64,000 nucleotides of DNA, taken from Kingdonia uniflora (taxonomy: Eukaryota > Streptophyta > Magnoliopsida > Ranunculales > Circaeasteraceae). The stretch covers positions 3,348,001 through 3,412,000 of the forward strand of contig JACGCM010002205.1 of the NCBI GenBank assembly GCA_014058105.1, given 5' to 3'. Position 1 is the first letter of the stretch, and every line of letters starts with the position of its first letter. The position numbers and the translations under genes are program-made. Positions 47,068 to 57,615 of this stretch are shown here, piece by piece. The notes beneath the pieces were generated by a model that was not told the origin of the DNA, searched no databases, and worked only from the letters and a program-made list of their open reading frames with translations.

Positions 47068-47410
47068 GCAGAAGAAGCTAGAGCTCAAATGAATAAATGG
47101 GCTGGAAAAGATACTCATGGGCTCATCAAGGTGGCTATTACTGAAGGTTTTCTTGATTCACACTCACTTATTATACTGGCAAACGCACTCTACTTCAAAG
47201 GAATGTGGACGATACCATTCAACAAAAGCAGATGCAAGGACTATAATTTCTATCTCATTGATAGAAGCATGGTTTATGCACCGTTCATGACTAACACCAA
47301 AGCCCAATTTATCTACTTTTCTGGCAGTTGTAAAGTTCTTCGGCTCCCTTATGCTTAAGTGAAGTATGGTTATGAGATTGGGTTCTCAATGCGCATATTT
47401 CTTCCCTATG

Positions 47411-47432
47411 AAAGAGATGGGCTTTGATGTGG
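47411..47432. repeat. target-site duplication, left copy
   Basis: AAAGAGATGGGCTTTGATGT plus GG. Matches 48049-48071 (AAAGAGATAGGCTTGTGATT plus TGG) with about four differences. The serpin reading breaks exactly here. Confidence 0.65.
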
Positions 47433-48048
47433 ATCAACTGGAACCTACAACCTATCTTCAGACTGCCTAAAATTAGATTTGTGCTCTTGGAAGCCTCTAA
47501 ACCAAGGAGCTTACAAGCTAAATATAGATGGTTCATTTACAGAAGATAAAGGGGGTTATGGTGGATTGATCAGCAATTATCTATCAGAAACCAAGTTAGT
47601 TTATAGTGGCAGATCCCCTCTCATTTTTGTTGCATACAGTGAGATGATTATTATAGAAAGTGAGCTGAATAAGTGCATCCAGTTTGGGATCCTCAGGATT
47701 ATTGTTAATATTGATTCCAAGCATTTGATATCCTATATCAAGCATAATAAAGCACCTCCATGGGAATGCATTGTGCTGCTACATTCAATGAAGTTTTTGA
47801 TCAGTCGGCTTAGCTTTTTTGACAGAATACACATGTATAGGGAAGCCAACAAGTGTTTTGATTTCTTTGCTTCTTTTTGTACCTCCCTTGGGGAGTTAAA
47901 TATGGCTGTTAGCTCTCTTCCTCCTGAATTGCATGTAATGATGGAGGAGAATGCTAATGGGAAAATCTTCATTAGGTTGTAAATACTCTTATTTTTTTGT
48001 GTAGAAAAGGTCCATGGGGTACCTAACCCCAGCTTGCCTAGCAAAATA
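47433..48048 (+). mobile_element. 5'-truncated LINE-type insertion with RNase H domain
   Basis: An open stretch (47479-47982) encodes an RNase H-like domain of the type found at the C-terminus of plant LINE ORF2 proteins and related RVT_3 proteins. CSWKPLNQGAYKLNIDGSF fits WKPPxxGxxKLNxDGS. The acidic residues D (IDGS), E (IIESEL) and D (NIDSKHL) are all present, so the fold could be intact. After the stop (47980-47982) come 66 bp of 3' sequence ending near AAAATAA, and then the right duplication. The 616-bp insert between long direct repeats inside a serpin exon is what target-primed insertion of a truncated LINE would give. No long poly(A) tail remains. Confidence 0.7.
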
Positions 48049-48071
48049 AAAGAGATAGGCTTGTGATTTGG
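48049..48071. repeat. target-site duplication, right copy
   Basis: See 47411-47432. The serpin reading resumes within this copy (GAT TTG GTC). Confidence 0.65.
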
Positions 48072-48253
48072 TCGAGAAGGTCAGCACATATTCAAAATTT
48101 ATGACCAAACATATAGAGAATGCAAAAGAAGTATCGTCTGGAGAGTTCAAGATCCCCAAGTTCAATATCTCATTTGGTTTTAATGCTTCTGATGCCCTTC
48201 AAGTAAGTGGTCTTAATTTACCATTCTCATCTGGAGTTCAGAAGCTACTTTAG

Positions 48254-48664
48254 CATCAACATGCACCGCTGTAATTGTTAGCAATTTAGTATTCCTATAT
48301 AACTCGAACAGGGAATAACTCGAGTTTTATTCACCACTAAGGCAATTTAGCACAAAAAATTCATAAAGAGTACGAACAAATTTTTTCCATTATCTGTTGC
48401 ATTGGATACATACTCTTTCCTACTGTCTTTTTACCAATGTAAAAAATATGCTGACTGATCTCTTGGATTCCGTGAGATATACCCCCAAACAACAGTTACA
48501 CCATATGGTTTCCGTGAGATATACCCCAAATACCATATGGTCCAATTTGAACGATAATTAGTTCCCCAAATTATTTATGATTTTCATACCATGATAAGCA
48601 GCCAAGAAGGATTTTACGATTATATTAATGTAAACCCTAATCTTAGATTACTATAGTTTTATTG
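48254..48664. other. no gene seen
   Basis: AT-rich. Contains a 21-22-bp near-repeat (TTCCGTGAGATATACCCC at 48468 and 48510). The missing serpin C-terminus was looked for and not recognised. Confidence 0.4.
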
Positions 48665-49017
48665 TTGTTCATCAAACCAATTTTTAGACTCTGTCTTATA
48701 GAGACGTTTGATCCTATAATCCATTTCCTTATAATATTTTTCCTCATCAAATAAATCATCCGTCAAAGTTGTTAGAATGTCTATTGCTTCCGCTCGGTAA
48801 ATCGGGCATCTCAATGGCTTGTCTTTTTCTACAATCCTTGCATTGTAACTACATCAAATATGAAATATATGACAACATTTGATTTTGCATAAATCGCATT
48901 CTTCGCTCATTTTATCAAGGCATATACAACAACTCTCTTCTTCGCTAACGGATTTCTCGGCCGCCTTTAACCATAGTTGAAAATCATCATTTTCTCTCGA
49001 CTTTATATTATTCTTAC
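48665..49017 (-). pseudogene. RING-finger protein fragment
   Basis: Minus-strand reading: KSRENDDFQLWLKAAEKSV, then EEESCCICLDKMSEECDLCK, CCHIFHI, a TGA, CSYNARIVEKDKPLRCPIYR, and an acidic/basic tail LTTLTDDLFDEEKYYKEMDY. The spacing C-x2-C ... C-x-H-x2-H-x2-C ... C-P-x-[C] is that of a RING-H2 finger, the E2-binding module of ubiquitin ligases. The last ligand is Tyr where Cys is expected, and a stop falls inside the finger, so it is non-functional or truncated. The upstream part is cut off at 49017 by the CACTA element and resumes at 52083-52127 in the same frame. Confidence 0.65.
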
Positions 49018-52000
49018 CACTACATAAAAAATGATTATTAGCGATGTTTGTTTACAGCCATTAACAACTCTTTTAAATGTCATTAAATCCACTAAGTTTC
49101 GACATATAAAGGTGACGCAAATGAACGAAATATGTCGTATTTAGTTGTAAGTGTCTATTTGATTTATGGCATTCTAATCTTACATAAATTAACACTTTAG
49201 CGACTCTTTTATATGTCGCTTTAGAAATTTTGTTTTTGAAACCACAATTTGCTTCCAATTTCACGCAAACCAAGTACCCAACCACTACTCTCTATCACCC
49301 TAAAATCATTTTTTCCCCATGAATTTGGATTTCTAAATGAAAGATGTCGAATCCTCTCTGCTTCTACTCTCTCTCTTTCTCTCTCTCTCTCACACACATA
49401 CACACACACACAAATTATGGTTTTCACGAAACCCTTGTTTTTTACTATGATTCGAAGCGACATAAATCTTGTTTGATCTTTTAACCTATCTCCAGGTATT
49501 TGTACATAGATTTGATGTTTATTTTTTATTTTTCACTAAATTACAAAGATCGTCAAATACTTAATTGTTGTTTGATCTTCAAACCAACTCCATGGCCTAA
49601 CTTGGTGTTATTATTTAAGTTTAATTTGACACTTGATTGCGCTGTAATTAGTGATAAGCCATAAATCTTCAAACCAACTTATTAGATTTAACCCTAATTG
49701 ACACTTGATTATTGTTTACCTGATTTTGTCAGGGATTGCGTGGTGGTCTCTTGTTGTATGTATTGATGGAGGATAACATCATTATTATAAGTTTTTTTTA
49801 TTGGTATCAAGACCTTTTAGATGTGTTTGATGTTTTTGGGTTTGTGCATGTGTGTTTATGGTGTACATGTAGGTGGGAATTCATTGAAGAAAATTTCCTT
49901 TTCTAATGCTCCCATTTATTTCCAGGCGAGACTTGAACAAATTAATGTTAATGGGTTTATATATAGTTTATGAGTAAAAAGAAGTGTTAATGGTCTCAAC
50001 TAACTGATTCTCCCATAGTCGAAGCAGAACCAACATAATTGCTATTGTTTGCTGAAGTTGAATGAAGTAAACGATCGTTATTTCCATGTAGCAGTGCGTA
50101 CAACCCTAAACTCCCTCCAGTGAAAGATACTAGGGAGAGTTGATATAAAAGCCAATAACAGATACCAAGGAGAGTTGATTTTAACAGCTAAGAATGGATG
50201 ACAAATCCACTCATCTATCATAAAAATTTGGGACTGTTCACTTTGGTATTGAAATTCATTTATCAGATTATGCTAGCTAGCTGGGGACCTAATTTTCTTT
50301 TCAATACTCTACAAGATATGTTGATTCGTTGAACTCGAAAATTAGTTATGATCATGTAATCTAGGAGTACCCAATTCAAACGACAAAAGGTATCCAGCTT
50401 GCTTTACATGAATGAATATGCATTTTTTTATTCAAGCTCTTGGTTAAGATTTTTTACTTGTTTCTTATCTTGTCCTCTTCATGTATGTCTTAGATCTAAT
50501 GCAAGTCTCCATCTTATTCAGTGGATCCCAGAGGTGGCTTGTTGCTGGAGCTTCTGAAAGGGCATCTTCTCCACCTGGTCATCAGTACTCCCAGTGGAAA
50601 AAAGCAATAATTTAAGTCTTTGTGTAGTTTGCCTGAAGACAGGTAAATAATCTTCTGCCCCTAGCAAATTCTCTTACTAAATTAAGAAACTATCGAACTT
50701 CATAATTGCCTAAATAATGAGGCAAAGAGAGGTACCAACAGTGATTATTGAATCATTATAAATGATTTCTTATAAGTCATATCTTAGCATGGTAGATGTT
50801 GATTACAATAAAGTTGCAAAACACGGGTGGTAAAACATAAACAAAGATAATATTGAAACTTGATAATCCCCGACCATCTTATGTGCCACATGCAAAAAAC
50901 TAGAGTCAGTTATGAACTTGCTTAGCTTTGACTTAGTTATGTTGTTCTATTCGTATCCAACTCAATACACATATACTATCTTGAATGTTGCTTAGCTATT
51001 CTTTCTCAAGGTTACTATATTTTATGTCGAGTGTCGAGTGAGGCCAGTATGAATTTTTACATCTTTTTTCATGTAATTTAGACTCGTGTCTTAGTGATGG
51101 GAATGTCTTGCATTTTTGTTTACAATCAAATATCAGGGTACTAGATAATTTTCTTACTATGCATCTAAGACTTAATTAGATATCCATTTTCTGCTAATTA
51201 GACATCGATGTTGTGCTTGATCTAAAAATCTCTTCTTTGCTTAGATCTGACTCTTATTTCTACATCTGCAGATTTTATGAGTGGAAAATAATGGATCTAC
51301 AATATTTATTTTGATCAAGGAAAACCTTTGGTGCTTGCAGTTCTATATGATTCATGGCGAAACTCGCAAGGTAAATTTAGACTATCGTTAAAATGATTTG
51401 AGCATCCTTTTTCTTTTACATTTGACTTTGTTTTAGAATGGTTTATTGATCATCTCGCACATAACATCAAAATATATTGGGGGAATACACACACTAACGA
51501 ATGAGTTAACAGATTGAGTACTATATTTTTTTTTGTTCCATAATACCAAGTTTGTTGTACGTAACTCTATACTATTTGTTTACGATAGTTACTTTTCATG
51601 TGATTTGATATTCTTTTTGATGGGCTATTAGCTCAAAATGGATCGAGCGCTCAAATTCTTGGGAGGTTGATGGTTCAAATCCATCTAGTCCAAATTTTGA
51701 AATGTCTTGCATATTTGTGGACCAACAACAAACACATTTGTCATGTATGTTGCTTTAAATGGCATTTACCTTTCTAAAATGACATAAAGAACGACAAATA
51801 TTACTGTTGCATTTTCTTCTTAAAGAATGACATATATATTCGTCATTAATGTCCAAATTAAAAGTCATGTTTCTCCTTAAACCACAAAAACATAACATTT
51901 ATAACTGTCGGATTTTTTATAAACAACGACATATTTATATGTTGTAAAAATACGACATTTATAATTGTCATTAACAAAAACGACTCCATTTTTGGCGACA

Positions 52001-52082
52001 GTTATTAACGATAGAATATCTGTCGTTAATATGGCATTAACGGCATAAATATTTGTCGCAAATGACCATTTTTCACGTAGTG
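49018..52082. mobile_element. CACTA transposon, 3065 bp, non-autonomous
   Basis: The left end CACTACATAAAAAATGATTA and the right end (minus strand) CACTACGTGAAAAATGGTCA form terminal inverted repeats starting with CACTA. The flanks are TAC (49015-49017) and TAC (52083-52085), a perfect 3-bp target duplication, as for En/Spm-type elements. Subterminal regions carry many short repeats in both orientations (variants of ACGACATTTATA-TGTC, for example near 49098, 49133, 49210, 51928, 51952, 52005). No transposase was recognised; the interior has only short ORFs and a TC/CA microsatellite (49364-49413). The element would depend on a partner for movement. Confidence 0.85.
49364..49413. repeat. (TC)n/(CA)n microsatellite
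   Basis: TCTCTCTTTCTCTCTCTCTC followed by CACACA-type repeats. Inside the CACTA element. Confidence 0.9.
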
Positions 52083-52125
52083 TACGTACCTTCCAATCTA
52101 AAATCATTAACTTCCTTACATGATG

Positions 52126-52127
<2 letters not shown>
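52083..52127 (-). pseudogene. upstream part of the RING-finger ORF
   Basis: Reads HVRKLMILDWKV toward the CACTA element. Removing the element and one TAC copy joins it in frame to RKNNIKSREND of the part at 48665-49017. Further upstream is a (TA)n microsatellite, so the original start is unknown. Confidence 0.5.

Positions 52128-52187
<60 letters not shown>
52128..52187. repeat. (TA)n microsatellite, 60 bp
   Basis: Thirty uninterrupted TA/AT units. Confidence 0.97.
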
Positions 52188-52190
<3 letters not shown>

Positions 52191-52837
52191 CGCACACTTA
52201 AACTCACTAGAATCATCCCTAGGTAACTCCATAAATACATACAACAACTATTGATACATTGGTTAATCAATAGGCAATGGCAAAAAAATAAAAATAAAAT
52301 ATAAAAATGAACAAGAACCTACTCTTAACTCTAGAAACATCAAATAAGAAGTCTTCTTCATTGATGAGTAAGATGAAATATGAGCAGACTTGAAGCAATT
52401 AAAAAAAAAAAGTTTTTATTATGGAGATGAAGGTCTTGGGATCCTACTCAAAACCATTTCCCAAGTTCTACATCAAAGTTTTACCATGCAACCACTGGAT
52501 TCTTTTGTTGAAGTATGCCTTCCAATATTTAACTGGGCTACAGTTTGGACCCATATACTAAAAGACCCCAAAAAGACCTACTACATTCAAATGGGCTTCA
52601 TAAATGTCCTTGTTACTCCGGTAGATAGCCCAAGATGATTATCCAAATTTTATGAGATTACAAAATTTTAAACAATATGTGGATTGATTATAAATTATAA
52701 AAGGATTTGTATTGTTATCTAAAAAAGATGTGTAATTCATGATTAAATTTATAACTCAAAAAAATTACAAGACCCTTCTTAATCCCAAAAATAACGTGTT
52801 TGCACGCGCATAGACACGTGCTTAACTGCTTCATATG
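52188..52837. other. no gene identified
   Basis: One open stretch (52390-52638) without recognisable domain. AT-rich otherwise. Confidence 0.35.
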
Positions 52838-52995
52838 AAAAAAAGAGGGTCATCTTTTTTCTTGGGTTTCAGCCGTCCATTTTCTAGTTGCAATCAAATT
52901 TGGCTAAAAATATGAGTCTGAGCCGTCAGATCTAAACATTTGTCTGAAAAAAAGCATTCCAGCCGTTAATTACCCAATTTGTTTTAGGGTTCCTC
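52838..52995 (+). repeat. direct repeat copy A (about 155 bp)
   Basis: Aligns with 57458-57615. Shared blocks: CATCTTTTTTCTT, TTTCAGCCGTC/TTTTAGCCGTC, CCGTC(A/G)GATCT(A/C)AACATTT, CTGAAAAAAAGCAT/CCGAAAAAAAGCAT, CCAGCCGTTAATT. It lies upstream of the homoserine kinase pseudogene. Confidence 0.8.
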
Positions 52996-53544
52996 GACTC
53001 AACTTAATATATCTCTTCGCATACCATACTATCTTCCTCTATCTAATTTTCTACTTTTACAACCCTACTCTCGATCTCTCCCTTGGTACGAAATTACTGA
53101 ATCAACAATCTCCCAAAGGTAACTCTCTCTCCTCACTCAAATCAACGAATCGCTTTAACTTCAATTTAGAGTAAAACCCTAAAATAGTTGAAAACATTGT
53201 TGGATTGAGAGCTGGGATTTGGATTTACATAGCTCAATCTGGGAGTACTCAAATTGGGGATAATCTCAAAACTAGGTAAACCCTAATTTTCAAAATCTAC
53301 AATTTCTATCAAATTGAAATTGGAATGAATTTATTTGATGAGTCAGATGACACAGAGAAGATCTCAAAACTTGAATTCGAACCCAAATACGCCCTTAGAT
53401 ACAAAAATTAAAAAACAGTTCTGCATATTGTTTTGTGTTTTTGTCAAAATCTAGATATATTTTTCTTATGGTCTCGATATCTGATATTAAATGGGGTTAG
53501 TAACAGCAGTAAGCTTAGTAAGAACACACTTTAGAACTGTGTAA

Positions 53545-54235
53545 GAGTCGCTGCGATATCGGTTATGCGAGTACTGGGTGTTCGATCAGTAACTTTATCG
53601 ATTGCCGTTAGGGAGCGGGTTGGGGTCGAGTGCAGCTAGTGCTGCTGCAGCTGTTGTTGAAGTGAATGAGTTTTTTGATGGGGTGTTTTCGGAATCGGAG
53701 CATATTCTTGCTGGGTTGGATTCAGAGGCGAAAGTATCGGGCACCGTCAATAATGGGTGGGTTTGTTTTGATTCGTAGTTATGACCCGCTCGATATAATC
53801 AGGTTGAGGTTTCCGATGCAGAAGGAGTTGTTTTTTGTACTTGTGAATCCAAAATTTGAAGCGCCAACGAAGAAGATAAGGGCGGTATTTCCATCGGAGA
53901 TTGCAATATTGGATCACATTTCGAATTCTAGTCAATCTGGGAGTTTAGGAAAGGCGTTATCTTCAGATAGAATTGTGGAGCTGAAGCTCACTCCTTTGAT
54001 TCCTGGAATGGGAGCGATAAATAATGCAATGATTGGGGCTGGGGCGTTTGGATGTTCGATAAGTGGTGCTGATCTGACCACTGTTGTTGTGATGAATAGT
54101 GAACTAAGGGGGGGAGGGGGGAATATTGGGGAGAAGATGGTAGAGGCATTTTGAAAAGAAGAGAATTTGAAGGCAACATCCACAGTGAGGAGTCTTGATC
54201 GGGTCGGGGCTAGGTTGATTTGTAGCAACTCGTAA
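53545..54235 (+). pseudogene. HSK: homoserine kinase pseudogene
   Basis: Homoserine kinase (GHMP family; plastid threonine synthesis). It begins within the protein (RVAAISVMRVLGVRSVTLSI). A frameshift near 53600 follows, then LPLGSGLGSSAASAAAA, the GHMP ATP-binding motif, intact, and HILAGLDSEAKVSG. The family's seven or so residues with YHADN are deleted with a frameshift, then IMGGFVLIRSYDPLDIIRL, LVNPKFEAPTKK, SLGKALSSDRIVELK (with 11-13 residues deleted before GKALSS) and LIPGMGAI follow. The third motif reads SGADLTTVVV, altered from SGAGPTAVAV. A TGA (54152) replaces the usual Trp of MVEAFWKE. The C-terminus LDRVGARLICSNS ends at TAA 54233. The N-terminal third is absent. Arabidopsis HSK is intronless, so retro-origin cannot be inferred from the lack of introns. 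Confidence 0.88.
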
Positions 54236-55035
54236 ACGATGAATAATGCGGCTAAGCCCCTTTAAAGCATTTGCACTTGTTTCCTCTAATTAGCATCTCC
54301 AAAGTTTAAGTCATTGGTGTTATTTCGAAAAAGAAAGTGTGCTAGACGTTAATGTGGTTCTCCTTGGCCTTCAAGACTTCAAGCTAGCAATCTTTAGTTA
54401 CTTGAGCAACAATGACTTATTTGTAGTTGTTTTTATTTTCAATTTGTATTTTGCCCGAGTTCAACAGGCCAATAACGCTCAATTGATAAATGTTTAACCA
54501 TATTCGCCTTCTTTACCATTTCAGTTTGTGTTTATTATCAATCACTTGGTGATGGATTCTATAAGGAGATAAGGAAGGAAATTATTTATTTTTGCGGTTT
54601 GGGACTTTTGCCTTGTGTTTGTTGGAATGAATATATGCCTATTGTGAATATAGATTTTTTTAGTATGATTTTGAGGACTAACATGGTCACCACCATCAAT
54701 AGTTTTGTCGTAACCCTCTTTTCTTGCTTTTTGGTTACCGATGAAAGTTTGTATTTCTTACACATGTTTCCTGTAAATGTAGTATACTGTGGGTATTTAC
54801 TAGATTCCCGCTGCGATCTTAATTACGATGTGAAGATTCCTGCTGCAATCTGTGTCCCATTCACTTTGTTCATATTTAAGTTAGTGGAGATAGTATATTG
54901 TGATATTTATGAAAACTGCAATCCCTTATTATTTTATCAACTCCCTTGTTTAAGTTTTATTCATACAAAAGTATTATCCAAATCCTTGTCATAATAAGCT
55001 TTTTGTGTTTTGGAAATAAATAGCGAATAGGGAGC
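54236..55035. other. no gene called between HSK and HIR pseudogenes
   Basis: AT-rich. The open stretch 54599-54994 is Cys/Phe-rich and shows no family resemblance. It may include the original 5' region of the HIR gene. Confidence 0.4.
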
Positions 55036-57457
55036 ATGGGGAATCTTCTGTGTTGTGTTCAAGTAGACCAATCAACTGTTGCCTTCCTTGGTTCCTTGGT
55101 AGTCAGGTCGTCAACCATCTCTCACTTCATGTGCAGTAGCTTGATGTGAAATCTGAGACTAAGACTAAGGTTTGCATATTATAGTTGAAAACAAGCAAAT
55201 CACAATGCCCACTTTTCTTTATTTTTGCTAATTGAATCCACTTTTAGCGAGTTTCACTGAACGTGTAGCAACCAAAGTTGTATAACTAAACCTTTCTCTT
55301 TCAATCTTAATGTAGTTATACAACTAAAATGGCAAAATGTGATCATATTAGTTTATATTGTGTATGCTAAAGTTAATGTTGCCATCTCTACTTATTTAAT
55401 GTTCTAACTCAAATTCCAATATCTTTATCGATTCTATATAACATCAGATTAGACTATATTTAAGTTTTGCATACCAGTACATGGTCTTAACCAGTGTCAT
55501 GATATGTATTTGAAACTAATGACATGGAAAATTAATAAATTTTTAACTATATTGTTAGGTAGATCCAATGTTATCTCTCCATTTAGTAAAAAATAAATTA
55601 ATTATAATATGTTATTGGCTTTTACTTTGATAGTTGCACTACATATATGAGAGGGAAAAAATACTAGGAACCCTTCTATATACACTTTAAAGTGAAGAAA
55701 GTATACGACTTACTGAATAATTATATGTCCCTCTCACTAACCATGGATATCTTTAATGTTTTATTTTCTCTCTTTTACATGCCTAGTGTGTGGTGTTTAA
55801 GGTTTTGTTTTCTTCTAATATAACAGTTACACTAAAGATGCCCTTACTCTTAGTAACTTTCTTTGTTGAGATCATACTAGTTTTCTTTGTATAGAAAACC
55901 TTGTTGGATGCATATAACATTCAGGTGGGGTAATTGATAATTCCAAATAATATACTTGTATCTTCTTTGAAATGATCATTCTTCTTATCATTTATCTGCA
56001 GGAGAACGTATTTGTTAATGCTATTGCATCTATTTAGTACCGGGCGCTATCTAATAGTGCAAGTGATGCTTTTTATAAGCTAAGCAACACTAGGCTTCAA
56101 ATCCAAGCTTACGTTTTAGATAGTAAGAGCTGAAAAATGCAAATTTTGGTACTAATCAATAATATTTATGTCGTAACTAGACTTGTTTTCATTAACTCTT
56201 CAGTGATCAGAGCGAGTATCCCAAAGCTCATTTTAGATAAAAAAAATTGAGCAAAAAAACAAAATTGCAAAAGCCGTCAAAGATGAATTAGAAAAGGTTA
56301 AGAAATAGATTAGTTTGTTATTTGAACCTTTTAAACAATACAATCAATATAATACATCCTGATGCCATCTACTTTACTATTCCACAGTCTATGTCTGTTT
56401 ACGGGTATGAGATTGTACAGACATTAATTGTTGATATAGAACCAGATAACCACGTGAAGCAGGCAATGAATGAAATTAATGCTGGTAAAATTTCAAGCAC
56501 TTCTTTTGTTTATACCAAGTTAATTGATGAGATGATGAGGACTTACTTATATAATCACAAAATCTTGATGCATGACATATTCATGAGTCACTACATGATA
56601 TGAAGGAATAGACTTACTTTTTAACTCTATTTTTCTCATATGTCGATTGGTTCATTTCTAGTATGACTATAATTTTTCTAGAGTATATTAGGAATTACTT
56701 GTTTATACCTTTGAATGTTTCCTTTCCTTCACTTGAACATTAAGGAGAAATACCTTGGAAAGAAAAACTCATAACTGATTCTATGAATGAGAAAGAAAGA
56801 AACTAACTTCTAATATAGTCAAAAGGAACCCAAAGGAAGTTGTTTTTTCAACTTTTTTATTGGCCATAGTTATACATTGGGATACTTATGACTGAATTAC
56901 GACATTTGGAATGCCTTCTTGACTTATCAAATATGGAACTTTACATACTAGAGAGAAATGAATATCAAAACAGTGTTTGTATTGCTCAAACTAAATGGGA
57001 TATGAAGCAAAACCCAGCAGCCTTATTAAGAAAAAGGCATCTGATAAAGATTATCTGAATTTTGATATCCTTTGAGTTGTTTTTTATTGTTTCTCTATCT
57101 GAAATAATAGAATCCATTTAGTTTCCTTCCTATTTCATAAAAAAGTAACTCTTGGCTACCAAAGATTGTCTGGTGCAACCATGTATCATAATTGATATAT
57201 TGGGTGGCTTGGTTATGAGATTTTAATTCATTTTCTTTTCCCAAAGATTCTAATGTTTAACTGTAAGGCTTTGGATGGCAACTAATGAGAGGGTTGAGGC
57301 CAATAAAATTCTTTAGATAAAGTGAGCTGAGGGGGAGGCCGAGGCCAAGTATCTATCTGGGTTGGGCATTGCACGTCAGCGTCAGGCAATAGTAGATGGT
57401 CTTAGAGACAGCGTTCTAAGCTTCTCGGTCAATATTCCTGGGACAACCGTAAAGGAT
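55036..57457 (+). pseudogene. HIR: HIR (hypersensitive-induced response, SPFH/prohibitin-like) pseudogene
   Basis: Five exons: 55036-55169, 56002-56122, 56204-56296, 56388-56484, 57268-57457, with GT...AG borders and matching phases (exon 2 ends GATA, exon 3 begins TGATCAGA). Exon 1: MGNLLCCVQVDQSTVA, a signal for N-terminal acylation in HIR proteins; then about 23 codons are deleted before LPWFLGSQVVNHLSLHVQ. Exon 2: ENVFVNAIASI and [17 protein letters not shown]. Exon 3: RASIPKLILD and [16 protein letters not shown] (frameshift). Exon 4: [20 protein letters not shown]. Exon 5: [20 protein letters not shown] and [20 protein letters not shown]. It stops at 57457, where repeat copy B begins, so the last 50 or so residues are missing. 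HIR proteins form SPFH-domain complexes at the plasma membrane; this copy has four nonsense codons. Confidence 0.88.
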
Positions 57458-57615
57458 AAAAAAGATACCCATCTTTTTTCTTCAGTTTTAGCCGTCAATT
57501 TGGGTATCGCAAGCAAATTCAGCCAAAAAAATAAGTATGCACCGTCGGATCTCAACATTTTTCCGAAAAAAAGCATCCCAGCCGTTAATTGCCCAAATTG
57601 ATCTCGAGGTCCTTC
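57458..57615 (+). repeat. direct repeat copy B (about 155 bp)
   Basis: Homologous to 52838-52995, same orientation. It directly follows the truncated last exon of the HIR pseudogene and precedes CT-rich leader-like DNA. Confidence 0.8.

Larger units (their letters stand above)
46603..48253 (+). pseudogene. plant serpin pseudogene, interrupted
   Basis: Exon 1 (to 46968) has NFVFSLLSMQLGLSLVASGS, GPIVSCIGGVWVDRSLSIRP and ANAEVLDI, as in plant LP-type serpins (protease inhibitors). A frameshift near 46660 separates it from the preceding SLSLAYKFCWDEN helix. A 99-bp intron (46969-47067; GTGAGT...TTTACAG) sits where plant serpin genes have theirs. It is a multiple of three without stops, so it reads through. 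Exon 2 has AEEARAQMNKWAGKDTHGLI, LANALYFKGMWTIPF, a TAA at 47356, then FSMRIFLPYERDGL. After an insertion (47433-48048) it resumes DLVEKVSTYSKF, KIPKFNISFGFNASDAL and LPFSSG, then stops at 48251. The reactive-centre loop and the C-terminal strands are missing, so it cannot inhibit a protease. Confidence 0.85.

Noticed and set aside
47479..47982. RNase H ORF as an independent host gene
   Set aside because: Its flanks are a target-site duplication inside a serpin exon, so a LINE fragment explains it better.
51877..52270. ORFs rich in Ile-Tyr repeats
   Set aside because: They are translations of the (TA)n microsatellite; only the short HVRKLMILDWKV part next to the CACTA end is kept, as a piece of the RING ORF.
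54599..54994. 131-codon ORF between the HSK and HIR pseudogenes
   Set aside because: Its Cys/Phe-rich composition and lack of any family resemblance suggest a chance ORF in AT-rich DNA.
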